Part shown: positions 45,479 through 53,754 of the stretch, in pieces | Layout: the number at the start of each line of letters is the position of its first letter | How positions within the stretch are numbered: position 1 is the first letter of the stretch | Origin: an uncultured Gemmata sp. | GTDB lineage: Bacteria; Planctomycetota; Planctomycetia; Gemmatales; Gemmataceae | Reading direction: 5' to 3' | NCBI GenBank assembly: GCA_937924775.1 | Contig: CALDUT010000010.1 | Span: 186,001-250,000 of the forward strand | DNA length: 64,000 nt | The notes under the pieces: model-generated | What the model was told of the DNA's origin: nothing | What the model saw: only the letters and a program-made list of their open reading frames with translations | Database searches by the model: none | Translations under genes and position numbers: made by a program

Positions 45479-47314
45479 TTATATATTTTCGGGCTTCAGC
45501 TCGCGCTCGGCGATCCCGCTGAGGCGTTTTTTGATCACTTCATTCATGATGATAGTAGCTAAGGGATTGGTCACTTGCGCGAAGCGGTCGATGGCCTGCT
45601 GCAGTGCCGAAAGGTCGTCGCTGCGGATGGCCGCACGGAGTTCTTCTTCGGCGGTGACGATGGCGTCGCGTTGTTGGGGCGTCAACTGATCGCCGGCTTC
45701 GGCCAATCCTTTGTGAGTGTGGCGAATATCGGCTTCGGCTTTATTACGGAGTTCGATCAATCGTCGTGCGGTGAAGTCTTGCTGGGCATATTCGATACTC
45801 TGTTCCACAAGTTTTTCGATTTCCTCGCGGGTTAAGCCGTGGGCGGGTTGAATCGTCACTTGGGCTTCGGCTCCACTCCGTTGTTCCTTCGCGGTCACCG
45901 TGAGAATGCCATCGTGATTGACCAAGAATGTGACGTCGACTTGAGGGAACTGCGCCGGCATGGGTGGAATCCCGGCAAGCTTGAGAGTGCCGAGGAAACG
46001 GCAGTCTTTGGTCAATTCCCGTTCACCTTGATAGATGTTCAAAAGGATAGCCGTTTGGTTATCGACAGCGGTTGTGTATCGGGTGACTCCCCGCGCCGGT
46101 ACAGTGCTATTGCGGTGGATGATCTTATCCACGACCCCGCCGAGGGTCTCGATGCCCAACGACAGAGGGACCACATCGAGCAGCAGCATGTCGCGGCGCC
46201 CGCTGGTGAGAATGTCGGCCTGGATGGCCGCCCCCAGGGCGACCACTTCATCCGGGTTGAGTTCCGTGTGGGGAGTCTTGCCGAAAAATTCACCGACCCG
46301 GCGGCGCACATAGGGAATCCGGGTCGAGCCGCCGACCAAAACCACCTCATCCACCTGACTTGGTGTCAGTTGGGCGTCGCGGAGAGCGGATTGGCAGCGT
46401 TCAAGGCTTCGCTCGATCAGCGGTTGAATCATCTGTTCAAATTCTGAACGGGAGAACGTCCGAGTGTAGTGCAGGGCCCGCGTCGGGATTTCGACTTTGA
46501 GTTCCGCGTTTTCGGCCAAACTGAGGGCGATTTTGGTCCGTTCGGCGGCGTCTCGCAGATGCTGGAGTAACTCGGGGTCTTTGTGGCTGAGGTCCACTCC
46601 CATGTCCGCGGCCACCGCTTTCATCAGCAGCCGGTCGAAATCATCGCCGCCCAGGTAGGTATCCCCATGGGTGGCCAGAACTTTGAAAACACCTTCTGAT
46701 AGAGATAGAATCGAGCAATCGAACGTTCCGCCGCCCAAGTCGTAAACTGCGATGATGCCCTGCCCGCGGCGATCCAGTCCGTAGGCCAGAGCCGCGGCGG
46801 TCGGTTCATTGACGATGCGAAGCACATCCAGACCGGCAATGCGTCCCGCATCGCGCGTAGCCTGGCGTTGGGAGTCGTCGAAATAAGCTGGGACCGTGAT
46901 GACAGCCTTCGAAGGATTACCAGCTCGACGGCGTACCTCCTTGAGGATCATCGCGGAGAGTTCTTCGGGGGTGTACTCCCGCCCCGCGATATTCACATGC
47001 AGCACTTTGCGGCCATCCGCGGTCTCTCGTTCTACGATCTGATGGGGAATCAGCTCCAGCTCTTTCTTCAAATCCGCGAGGTTTCGCCCCATCAAACGCT
47101 TGATGCTGAAAATTGTGTGTTCGGGGTCTAGCAACGCCCGCGCTTTGGCCGCGGAACCCACAAGCACCGTGCCATCCTCGTGAAACGAAATACAGCTGGG
47201 AATTAACGCAACGCCATGGGTATCGCGAACGACCATCGCGCGACCGTTTTCCACATAAGCCGCGAGGCTGTAGGTGGTCCCCAAATCAATACCGACAACC
47301 TGGAGTGAATTCAT
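45479..47314 (-). CDS. hscA: HscA iron-sulfur chaperone
   Basis: Specialised Hsp70 that helps release the cluster from IscU, driven by ATP and HscB. Hsp70 motifs: VVGIDLGTTYSLAAY, IVNEPTAAALAYGLDRRGQG, VYDLGGGTFDCSIL, VVLVGGSTRIPYVRRRV and SLGIETLGGVVDKIIHRNST. The Hsp70 fold alone does not separate HscA from DnaK; assignment rests on the position between hscB and iscX and on 611-residue length without the long DnaK tail. The - strand transcript reaching it contains tRNA-Val just upstream. Confidence 0.92.
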   Translation of the reverse strand: MNSLQVVGIDLGTTYSLAAYVENGRAMVVRDTHGVALIPSCISFHEDGTVLVGSAAKARALLDPEHTIFSIKRLMGRNLADLKKELELIPHQIVERETADGRKVLHVNIAGREYTPEELSAMILKEVRRRAGNPSKAVITVPAYFDDSQRQATRDAGRIAGLDVLRIVNEPTAAALAYGLDRRGQGIIAVYDLGGGTFDCSILSLSEGVFKVLATHGDTYLGGDDFDRLLMKAVAADMGVDLSHKDPELLQHLRDAAERTKIALSLAENAELKVEIPTRALHYTRTFSRSEFEQMIQPLIERSLERCQSALRDAQLTPSQVDEVVLVGGSTRIPYVRRRVGEFFGKTPHTELNPDEVVALGAAIQADILTSGRRDMLLLDVVPLSLGIETLGGVVDKIIHRNSTVPARGVTRYTTAVDNQTAILLNIYQGERELTKDCRFLGTLKLAGIPPMPAQFPQVDVTFLVNHDGILTVTAKEQRSGAEAQVTIQPAHGLTREEIEKLVEQSIEYAQQDFTARRLIELRNKAEADIRHTHKGLAEAGDQLTPQQRDAIVTAEEELRAAIRSDDLSALQQAIDRFAQVTNPLATIIMNEVIKKRLSGIAERELKPENI

Positions 47315-47456
47315 GGAAGTTGTTGGAGGCGGATTTCCCAGCCGACAATTCCGCGGAGGATGGACGTTATCGTCCGCAGCATCTCTTGAACCGAAGAGGG
47401 CATCGGCAACTTCACGTGAATGGGTGCCATTTCTCTAATAGGTGTCATCTGTTGAG

Positions 47457-47529
47457 TGGGCGTGAAGGGATTCGAACCCCTGACTTCCTCCTTGTAAGGG
47501 AGGCACTCTAACCACTGAGTTACACGCCC
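47457..47529 (-). tRNA. tRNA-Val (TAC)
   Basis: Complete cloverleaf on the - strand. Acceptor GGGCGTG pairs with CACGCCC; D-arm AACTCAGTGGTTAGAGT; anticodon stem CCTCC/GGAGG around loop CTTACAA with anticodon TAC; T-loop TTCGAAT. The discriminator is A and CCA is not encoded. It lies inside the isc run, between the AhpD-like gene and hscA, on the same strand. Confidence 0.96.
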
Positions 47530-47626
47530 GAGCATCCCGACGCTCAGAGCCGCCGTATGCGTTGGCTCTATTGCTCTCTCAGCGACGGAATTTTGTAGAA
47601 CGTCTCCCGCATGCAGGTGGTAGGGA

Positions 47627-47932
47627 TCATCTACTAATTGCGTGCGTGGCGTGGGTGATGGCGGCTCCGGCCCGGAGAGCCGCGGCGACGACCGCGGCCT
47701 CGGCAATCTCCGCGTCGGTACAGCCCGCGTCTTTGGCGGCTTTCGCGTGGGCATCAATGCAGTAAGCACATTGTGTTGTGAATGCCACCGCCAACGCCAT
47801 CAACTCTTTGTATTTCCTCGGGATGGCTCCGTCTTTCATCGCCACGTCATTGAGGGTAGCCCATGCTGCCATGCCTTCTGGGGCCAATTCTTTGAGTGTC
47901 TTAAGCTTCTTCATGTTGGCCGTGTCGAACAT
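47627..47932 (-). CDS. AhpD-like carboxymuconolactone decarboxylase-fold protein
   Basis: A 101-residue helical protein with the AhpD redox motif FTTQCAYCIDAH (Cys55, Cys58, His62). AhpD-type proteins use this CxxC to reduce peroxiredoxins or handle peroxides; function here is inferred. The motif and the TDAEIAEAAVVAAALRAGAA helix are typical. GGAG is about seven bases before the ATG. It starts 12 bases after the hscB stop and lies inside the isc run, which suggests redox protection during cluster assembly. Confidence 0.9.
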   Translation of the reverse strand: MFDTANMKKLKTLKELAPEGMAAWATLNDVAMKDGAIPRKYKELMALAVAFTTQCAYCIDAHAKAAKDAGCTDAEIAEAAVVAAALRAGAAITHATHAISR

Positions 47933-47944
47933 TCCCTCTTCTCC

Positions 47945-48463
47945 TTATTCGGCGTGAAGATCACGAATCAAGCCCCGAATGTATTGGGCGGCATTCAACA
48001 GACTGCGGATCTGAGCCAATTGGTTTGCGCGGCGGGGGCTATCCGGGTTTTCCAATTGCTCGAAGATCGTGGCGATGTCGTTCATCAAGGATTCATACCG
48101 CTGGCGGAACCGGGCTTCGAGACCTTCTAGCTTTTCGGGATGGCCGCGGACCTGTTCGATCTCTTCCCGGGCTTCGAGCATCTCGGCCAGAAAAGCCGCC
48201 GGGAGTTGTTTCTGCTCACTAGCGGTCGGCCCGCCCTCGAGGCGCAGTAGGTGCTCAGCCCGACGGAATGGATCCCGGAGAGTGTTATACGCTTCGTTGA
48301 TCTCCGCCGACAGTTCCAAACTCGCGTGAAGCTCGGCCGAGGCTCCCGTCAGGTGGTAATCGGGATGCACGGCTCGCGAGTGCGTTAAATAGGCTTTTTC
48401 CAGTTGCCCACGATCAATAGTAAACCGCCTCGGCAGACCGAGGCGGCGGAAGGCATCCATCAT
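47945..48463 (-). CDS. hscB: HscB iron-sulfur J-domain co-chaperone
   Basis: J-protein that delivers IscU to HscA and stimulates its ATPase. J domain at residues 1-75 with the HPD motif at 33-35 (SRAVHPDYHL) and INEAYNTLRDPFRRAEHLL. The C-terminal three-helix part (FLAEMLEAREEIEQVRGHPE) matches the IscU-binding domain. Two adjacent ATG codons (48463, 48460) are possible starts. Between iscA and the AhpD-like gene. Confidence 0.95.
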   Translation of the reverse strand: MMDAFRRLGLPRRFTIDRGQLEKAYLTHSRAVHPDYHLTGASAELHASLELSAEINEAYNTLRDPFRRAEHLLRLEGGPTASEQKQLPAAFLAEMLEAREEIEQVRGHPEKLEGLEARFRQRYESLMNDIATIFEQLENPDSPRRANQLAQIRSLLNAAQYIRGLIRDLHAE

Positions 48464-48544
48464 CGTTCACCCGCGGACAGTGGGACGATAGCCAACCGTC
48501 GGTCGAATGATCCAACCTCGGCCGGATTCGTGGTCGTTAGCAGG

Positions 48545-48958
48545 CTACATGGAGTAGGAGCTACCGCAACCACAGGTGCTTTTGGCATTTGGGTTGGTGA
48601 TGGTGAAGCCGCGTTTGTTGAGGTCGTCATGGAAATCGACGACCGCCCCCTGGAGGTAGAGCATGGAGCGTTTGTCGACCACGACTTCGACCCCGTGAAA
48701 TTCGAACTTGTGATCCGTTTTCTCATCGTATTTCGGGTCAAGATCGAGTTTGTTTTGGAAGCCACTGCATCCACCGCCTTGAACCCGGACCCGGAGGTAG
48801 AGCTTGGCATCGGGTTCGATTTCTTTCTGTTCGATCATGGCGGCGATGTGCCGGCGGACTTCGGCGGCGGCTTTTTCCGTCACCGTAATCGGTGGTGGAA
48901 CCGGCCGTTCGTCTTTCAGGCCCAATGATTCGACGTTTGAAGCAACTGCAGTCGACAT
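48545..48958 (-). CDS. iscA: IscA/ErpA A-type iron-sulfur carrier
   Basis: A-type scaffold or carrier that accepts Fe-S clusters. The three conserved cysteines are present: Cys64 in VQGGGCSGFQ, and Cys129/Cys131 in STCGCGSSYSM at the end. An N-terminal extension of about 20 residues precedes the fold. IscA and ErpA cannot be separated by sequence here; the position between iscU and hscB favours iscA. Confidence 0.95.
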   Translation of the reverse strand: MSTAVASNVESLGLKDERPVPPPITVTEKAAAEVRRHIAAMIEQKEIEPDAKLYLRVRVQGGGCSGFQNKLDLDPKYDEKTDHKFEFHGVEVVVDKRSMLYLQGAVVDFHDDLNKRGFTITNPNAKSTCGCGSSYSM

Positions 48959-49050
48959 AGTTTTCCCCTGAGGTTATTGCGAAGTCGTCGCGTGGGTCGC
49001 AATCGAATTCCCGAATCTTATAAGTAGTATACCAAGTCGCGAGAGGAGCG

Positions 49051-49473
49051 TTACACGGCCGCTGGTTCGCATGGGGAGGCTTTCTCCGCGGCTTGTTGCT
49101 TCTCTTGGTAGTTTTTGAGCGCTGCTTTAATGGCATCTTCGGCCAGTACTGAGCAATGCACCTTCACCGGGGGCAGGGCGAGTTCTTCAACGATCTCAGT
49201 ATTTTTGATCGCGGCGGCTTCTTCGAGAGTTTTGCCTTTGAGCCACTCGGTGGCTAGGCTGCTTGAAGCGATGGCCGAACCACAGCCGAAGGTTTTGAAC
49301 TTCGCGTCCTCGATGATTCCCGTTTGGGGGTTGACGCGAATTTGTAGCTTCATGACATCGCCGCATTCCGGCGCTCCGACAAGCCCGGTGCCGACGTTGG
49401 GGTCGGAAGCATCGAAGCTGCCGACATTTCGCGGATTATTGTAATGTTCGAGGATTTTTTCGCTGTATGGCAT
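49051..49473 (-). CDS. iscU: IscU iron-sulfur scaffold
   Basis: Main scaffold for cluster assembly. Cluster ligands Cys37 and Asp39 (PECGDVM), Cys64 (FGCGSAIASSS) and Cys107 (VKVHCSVLAEDAIK) are all present. The HscA recognition site LPPVK is at residues 100-104. At 140 residues it has a short Ala/Glu-rich tail. Between iscS and iscA. Confidence 0.97.
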   Translation of the reverse strand: MPYSEKILEHYNNPRNVGSFDASDPNVGTGLVGAPECGDVMKLQIRVNPQTGIIEDAKFKTFGCGSAIASSSLATEWLKGKTLEEAAAIKNTEIVEELALPPVKVHCSVLAEDAIKAALKNYQEKQQAAEKASPCEPAAV

Positions 49474-49592
49474 AACGCCCTCCTAGGGAACGTTGTTGGT
49501 AAACTCCCGTGGGAACCGAGGATGAGGTCGTGTCGGGTTGGGTTTCTGTTGCCATCCGCGGTGGCCGCGCCGTTGGCATAGGTCTTTGATCC

Positions 49593-50810
49593 TTAATGAT
49601 GCGCCCACTCGATTTTCTTCAGATCGAGGCCTTGTTGCACCATTTCGTACAGTGGCGACATCTCGCGCAGTCGGTTCACCTCGCGGACCACGAGGTCGAC
49701 TACATAATCCACTTCCTCGTGAGTGTTGAAGCGACCAATCCCGAAGCGGATGCTGCTGTGCGCCAACTCATCGCCAACCCCTAAAGCCCGCAAAACATAG
49801 CTAGGTTCAAGGCTGGCACTGGTGCAGGCCGAGCCGCTGGAGACCGCCACGTCTTTGATCCCCATCATCAACCCTTCACCTTCAACATAGGCGAAGCTGA
49901 TATTAGCGTTGCCGGGCAACCGTTCTGTCGGGTGGCCGTTGAGATACGTTTCGGGCAACCGCGACATGATGCCTTCGCGCAGCCGTTCGCGGAGGGCGAA
50001 GGTACGAGCCACTTCTTCAGCCATTTCCACTTTCGCAATGGTGCAAGCTTTGCCGAAACCCACAATCAAAGGCACTGGCAAAGTACCGGAGCGCATGCCG
50101 CGTTCGTGTCCGCCGCCATCGATCTGTGGTTCCAGACGCACCCGCGGGTCTTTCTTGCGGACATAAAGGGCTCCGATACCCTTTGGCCCATAAATCTTGT
50201 GAGCGGTGAGGCTCAAGAGGTCAATGCCCATCGCTTCGACGTCGAGCGGAATCTTCCCGACGGCTTGCACCGCGTCGGTGTGGAACAACACACCTTTCTC
50301 TTTACAAATTTTGCCGATGGCCTGGATCGGTTGCAGTGTACCGATCTCATTGTTGGCCGTCATGATCGATACCAGGATGGTCTTGTCGGTGATGGCGTCC
50401 CGCACCTGGTCGGGGTGGACCTGCCCATATTTATCCACGGGTAAGTAGGTCACTTGGAAGCCGTCGCGTTCGAGGCGTTTGCAGGTATCCAGAACCGCTT
50501 TGTGTTCAGTGGCCTGCGTGATGATGTGGGTACCCTTCTTCTTGTACATCCCCGCAACACCCTTGAGCGCAAGGTTGTTGCTTTCCGTGGCCCCACTGGT
50601 GAAGATGATTTCTTTCGCGGAAGCTCCGAGAATGTCTGCGATTTGCTCCCGGGCTTCTTCAACGGCAGCTTCTGCTTCCCAACCGTAGGCATGGCTACGG
50701 CTGGCAGCGTTGCCATACTTTTCAGTGAAGTAGGGCAACATGGCCTCCACCACCCGGGGATCGCAGCGTGTGGTGGAGTTGTTATCCATATAAATCGGCA
50801 ACTTGATCAT
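49593..50810 (-). CDS. iscS: Cysteine desulfurase IscS
   Basis: PLP enzyme that releases sulfur from cysteine for Fe-S clusters and tRNA thiolation. PLP-binding Lys205 is in [12 protein letters not shown], catalytic Cys329 in [14 protein letters not shown], and His103 in [25 protein letters not shown] is the typical start. At 404 residues it matches E. coli IscS. The ATG at 50810 was chosen over an in-frame start 15 codons earlier. Downstream of iscR with a 56-base gap. Confidence 0.97.
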   Translation of the reverse strand: MIKLPIYMDNNSTTRCDPRVVEAMLPYFTEKYGNAASRSHAYGWEAEAAVEEAREQIADILGASAKEIIFTSGATESNNLALKGVAGMYKKKGTHIITQATEHKAVLDTCKRLERDGFQVTYLPVDKYGQVHPDQVRDAITDKTILVSIMTANNEIGTLQPIQAIGKICKEKGVLFHTDAVQAVGKIPLDVEAMGIDLLSLTAHKIYGPKGIGALYVRKKDPRVRLEPQIDGGGHERGMRSGTLPVPLIVGFGKACTIAKVEMAEEVARTFALRERLREGIMSRLPETYLNGHPTERLPGNANISFAYVEGEGLMMGIKDVAVSSGSACTSASLEPSYVLRALGVGDELAHSSIRFGIGRFNTHEEVDYVVDLVVREVNRLREMSPLYEMVQQGLDLKKIEWAHH

Positions 50811-50866
50811 AGGTGGTCCTACGGCCTGTTGGGGTCGAGATTCGTTCCCAGTCACTGTGTCAACCG

Positions 50867-51361
50867 TCAGGCGATCACACCTTCAACGGTGCTGGAACAG
50901 CAACTCTGAACCGTTCGAAGAACCGGAAGCGAGCGGCTACTGGCCGGGGCGGCTTTGGGGTCGAACAGTTCCGCGAGCGTTACGCCGCGAAGGACACCCA
51001 TTAGCCGTTGATGAACCTCCGCAATCGGTCCTTTCACAGTACAGGCCCGGGCGTGCGTGCAAGCGTCCCCCGGGGTCTGGTTATCACTACAGACGGTGAG
51101 CTGAAAACCGTCTTCGATAGCTTCGAGCAAGTCGGCTAAGCTGATCTGAGTCGCATCCCGGGCCAGAAAGTACCCGCCCTTCACCCCGCGATGGCTCATC
51201 ACAAAGCCCTTGCTACACAATTCCTTCAAAATGTTGGCGACAAACGGCCTTGGCAACTCAAACTGAGCGGCAATCGCGCGGGCCGTGCCGCCTGTAGGAT
51301 GTTGATACAAGTACGACAATATGAGGAGGGCATAGTCCGCTTTGCGGCTCAAGAGCGTCAT
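50867..51361 (-). CDS. iscR: Rrf2-family regulator IscR
   Basis: Fe-S-sensing repressor that normally controls the isc operon. Winged helix with [15 protein letters not shown] and [20 protein letters not shown]; cluster-ligand cysteines at 91, 101 and 107 ([20 protein letters not shown]), a Cx9Cx5C spacing slightly wider than the Cx5Cx5C of E. coli IscR. The C-terminus adds a second Cys pair (QSCCSS). First gene of the run; a promoter and two palindromes lie just upstream. Confidence 0.93.
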   Translation of the reverse strand: MTLLSRKADYALLILSYLYQHPTGGTARAIAAQFELPRPFVANILKELCSKGFVMSHRGVKGGYFLARDATQISLADLLEAIEDGFQLTVCSDNQTPGDACTHARACTVKGPIAEVHQRLMGVLRGVTLAELFDPKAAPASSRSLPVLRTVQSCCSSTVEGVIA

Positions 51362-51390
51362 GGTGGGCCCTCCACACGTTCCCAGTGCGT

Positions 51391-51442
51391 AATTAGCACC
51401 GAACTAATTCTATTTATAGACCTTTATGTGTACTTGACAAGT
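51391..51442 (-). promoter_or_regulatory. isc promoter and candidate operators
   Basis: On the - strand TTGTCA (51435-51440) and TATAAA (51413-51418) are 16 bases apart, a good sigma-70 match reading toward iscR. Two inverted repeats flank the -10: AATTAG/CTAATT (51391-51409) downstream and the perfect palindrome ACTTGACAAGT (51432-51442) over the -35. Either could bind IscR. On the + strand the same palindrome supplies TTGACA facing the glycosyltransferase gene. Confidence 0.6.
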
Positions 51443-51530
51443 GCTATTTTCGCAAAAAAAAAACACTTTACGGGAAATCGCGAAGTGTGCTACGTTCCCC
51501 GAACTTCACCATCCGCAGGGGAAAATGTGC

Positions 51531-52379
51531 ATGGATGCCAGCGGTGGCCCCGGATTGAGCTTGGTCATACCCGCCTTCAACGAGCAGGAGTCGATTGCCC
51601 GAGCTATTCGCGAGGCGGAAGAGGCTCTGAGCATTCACTTTGCGCGCTATGAAATTCTCGTGATTGATGATGGCAGCACCGATAACACCGTGGCGGAGGT
51701 GCGGCGCGCCTTGCCAGAGGCACGGCACACGCGGTTATTGCGGCATGAGGGGAATCGCGGCTATGGGGCGGCCTTGCGAACGGGTTTTACCGCCGCCCGG
51801 TTTGATTGGGTGGCCTTCACCGATGCCGATTGTCAATTCGAACTTGAAGAATTGCCGCGTCTGGTAGCACTGATGCAGGATGTTCCGATAGCTGTGGGCT
51901 ATCGGGCGCGGCGGCAGGACCCGTGGCGGCGACGGTTTCTCTCGTGGGGCTATAACGTCTTGGCTCGCTTGCTGTTGGGAACGCGTGTCCGGGATGTGGA
52001 CTGTGCCTTCAAGGTCTTTCGCCGCGACGTCCTCCCCTGGTTGATGCCACAATCCCGAGGTTTTTTTGTCAACACGGAAATGCTGACCCGGGCGCGGCAA
52101 AGGGGGTTTGAGATTGCGGAAGTCCCGGTGACGCATCGGCCGCGTTTGGGCGGAGTCAGCAAGGTTTCGCTGCGAGAAGTGCCGCGGATTGCTCGCACTT
52201 TGCTTGGGTTTTGGTGGAAGGAAGTTGTCTGGGGCGGCCGGGCACAGGTTACGCCGATGGTATTGGCGACCCGCCAGACGATGTCGCAAGCAGATGTTGC
52301 ACGAAAGCCAGAGCTTGGTCCTTCGTCGTTACTTGTTGGTCCAATTGTGCGGCCCGGACGCGGTCGAGAAGCGGCTTGA
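51531..52379 (+). CDS. GT2 family glycosyltransferase
   Basis: A 282-residue GT-A glycosyltransferase of the dolichol-phosphate mannosyltransferase type. SLVIPAFNEQESIARAI opens the fold, VIDDGSTDNTVAEV binds the nucleotide sugar, and FTDADCQFELEELPRLV carries the DxD. No membrane helices are predicted at the C-terminus. The ATG at 51531 lies nine bases after GGGG; 51525 is the alternative. The last 131 bases overlap the CCA-adding enzyme gene on the opposite strand. Confidence 0.9.
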   Translation: MDASGGPGLSLVIPAFNEQESIARAIREAEEALSIHFARYEILVIDDGSTDNTVAEVRRALPEARHTRLLRHEGNRGYGAALRTGFTAARFDWVAFTDADCQFELEELPRLVALMQDVPIAVGYRARRQDPWRRRFLSWGYNVLARLLLGTRVRDVDCAFKVFRRDVLPWLMPQSRGFFVNTEMLTRARQRGFEIAEVPVTHRPRLGGVSKVSLREVPRIARTLLGFWWKEVVWGGRAQVTPMVLATRQTMSQADVARKPELGPSSLLVGPIVRPGRGREAA

Positions 52380-53568
52380 ATGCTGGTCCGGGCTTCAGAC
52401 CCAGTTTCTTCAGATCGTTACCGGTGATTAATACGGGGGGGTTGAGACGGTCAGGAGGAGTTGTCCGAAGGATTTGCTCGCAGAATGCGACGTGTTCTTC
52501 TGAATGGTGCTTTGCGCGGGCCAAGGCGCGGTGCAAAGCTATCAATTCGGCGATCCCGGGATGCGTGAGTCGCGGGTAGAGTTGGCTCGGTGGCTGCAGG
52601 GCGGCATCGTTCAAGATGGCTTGGTTTTCTACAAGCCATGCCGTGCGCTCAATTTCGGCATTGGAGAGCCGCAATCGTAGCCCGATCGCCCTCACTTCAT
52701 CCGGGTTGAGCCGGTGTAACCATGCGGCCAAGGCTAAAGGAAATGTGATAACCGTGGTTGGTGAGGATGGACGGCCATTGGGGCCAGAGGCGGGGGCCAC
52801 AGCCGGGGGCTGACCAGTTTCTAAACAGCTCACCGTGACTAGGCCATCAGTCCCAACATTTGCGAGGGCTAATTCTGGCAAAATGGGGGGAACCAGTCCG
52901 AACTCGTCAAAAAGCGTCACGCCCCGCGCTCGGTTCGGATGTGTGAGGAGTTTGCGGAGTTCTTCGGCGATTCGTTCGGGGGACACTGTGCGAATCGCGC
53001 CGGCTAATTGTCGCGCGGCCGCGAAGGTGGTGGGGTCAATCGTGAGGTCGAAGCGGGCCGCGATGCGCACGGCCCGCAGAATACGCAATTTGTCTTCGGT
53101 GAAACGCTCAAGGGGGTTACCAATCGCCCGAAGAACTTTGGCACGCAGATCCGCTTGACCGCCGACGTAATCGATGAGTTCGTTCCGTATCGGGTCGAAG
53201 AACATGCCATTGATGGTGAAATCCCGGCGTAGCGCATCGTCTTGCGGCGACGAGAACACGACGGCATCGGGGCGGCGACCATCGCTATAACTAACATCAG
53301 AACGAAATGTCGCGACTTCGATCGTCAGCCAGTGCCCGTCGTCACTGCGGGGACCGATCACCTGTACCACCCCGAAACTCGCTCCGATTTCGTTCCGTCG
53401 TGGAAAGAGGGCCCGCAGTTGCTCGGGGCGGGCCGAGGTGGCCACGTCGTAATCCTGGGGCATCAGTCCCAATAGCTCATCGCGAACACAACCGCCGGCC
53501 CAATACGCAATGAATCCGGCATTCTGCAGCCGGCGGACCACTTCTAGGGCAAATTCTCGATCGGTCAT
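52249..53568 (-). CDS. cca: CCA tRNA nucleotidyltransferase
   Basis: Adds or repairs the 3'-CCA of tRNAs, needed here because neither tRNA gene encodes CCA. Class II polymerase-beta fold: YWAGGCVRDELLGLMPQDYD and DYDVATSARP (catalytic Asps), RRDFTINGMFFDP, and EDKLRILRAVRIAARF for nucleotide selection. A long helical tail ends PGPAFKPLLDRVRAAQLDQQ. Overlaps the glycosyltransferase gene tail to tail by 131 bases. Confidence 0.92.
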   Translation of the reverse strand: MTDREFALEVVRRLQNAGFIAYWAGGCVRDELLGLMPQDYDVATSARPEQLRALFPRRNEIGASFGVVQVIGPRSDDGHWLTIEVATFRSDVSYSDGRRPDAVVFSSPQDDALRRDFTINGMFFDPIRNELIDYVGGQADLRAKVLRAIGNPLERFTEDKLRILRAVRIAARFDLTIDPTTFAAARQLAGAIRTVSPERIAEELRKLLTHPNRARGVTLFDEFGLVPPILPELALANVGTDGLVTVSCLETGQPPAVAPASGPNGRPSSPTTVITFPLALAAWLHRLNPDEVRAIGLRLRLSNAEIERTAWLVENQAILNDAALQPPSQLYPRLTHPGIAELIALHRALARAKHHSEEHVAFCEQILRTTPPDRLNPPVLITGNDLKKLGLKPGPAFKPLLDRVRAAQLDQQVTTKDQALAFVQHLLATSSGGSPIPSA

Positions 53569-53754
53569 CGAATGATCAGCCGGATCGAATGGACGCTAGA
53601 GGGTGAGCGGACTTCGAGTAGCCCAACGATTTCAGGATGGGCCAACCGCAGGCCCAGTTCAACCTCTGTGTTGCTGCTGTGGATCGGTCAACACCTGAGG
53701 GGCTTTTCGCTTATCTCATATTTCCCGAGACAAAGTCCATTTTAAAGTCCTTTT

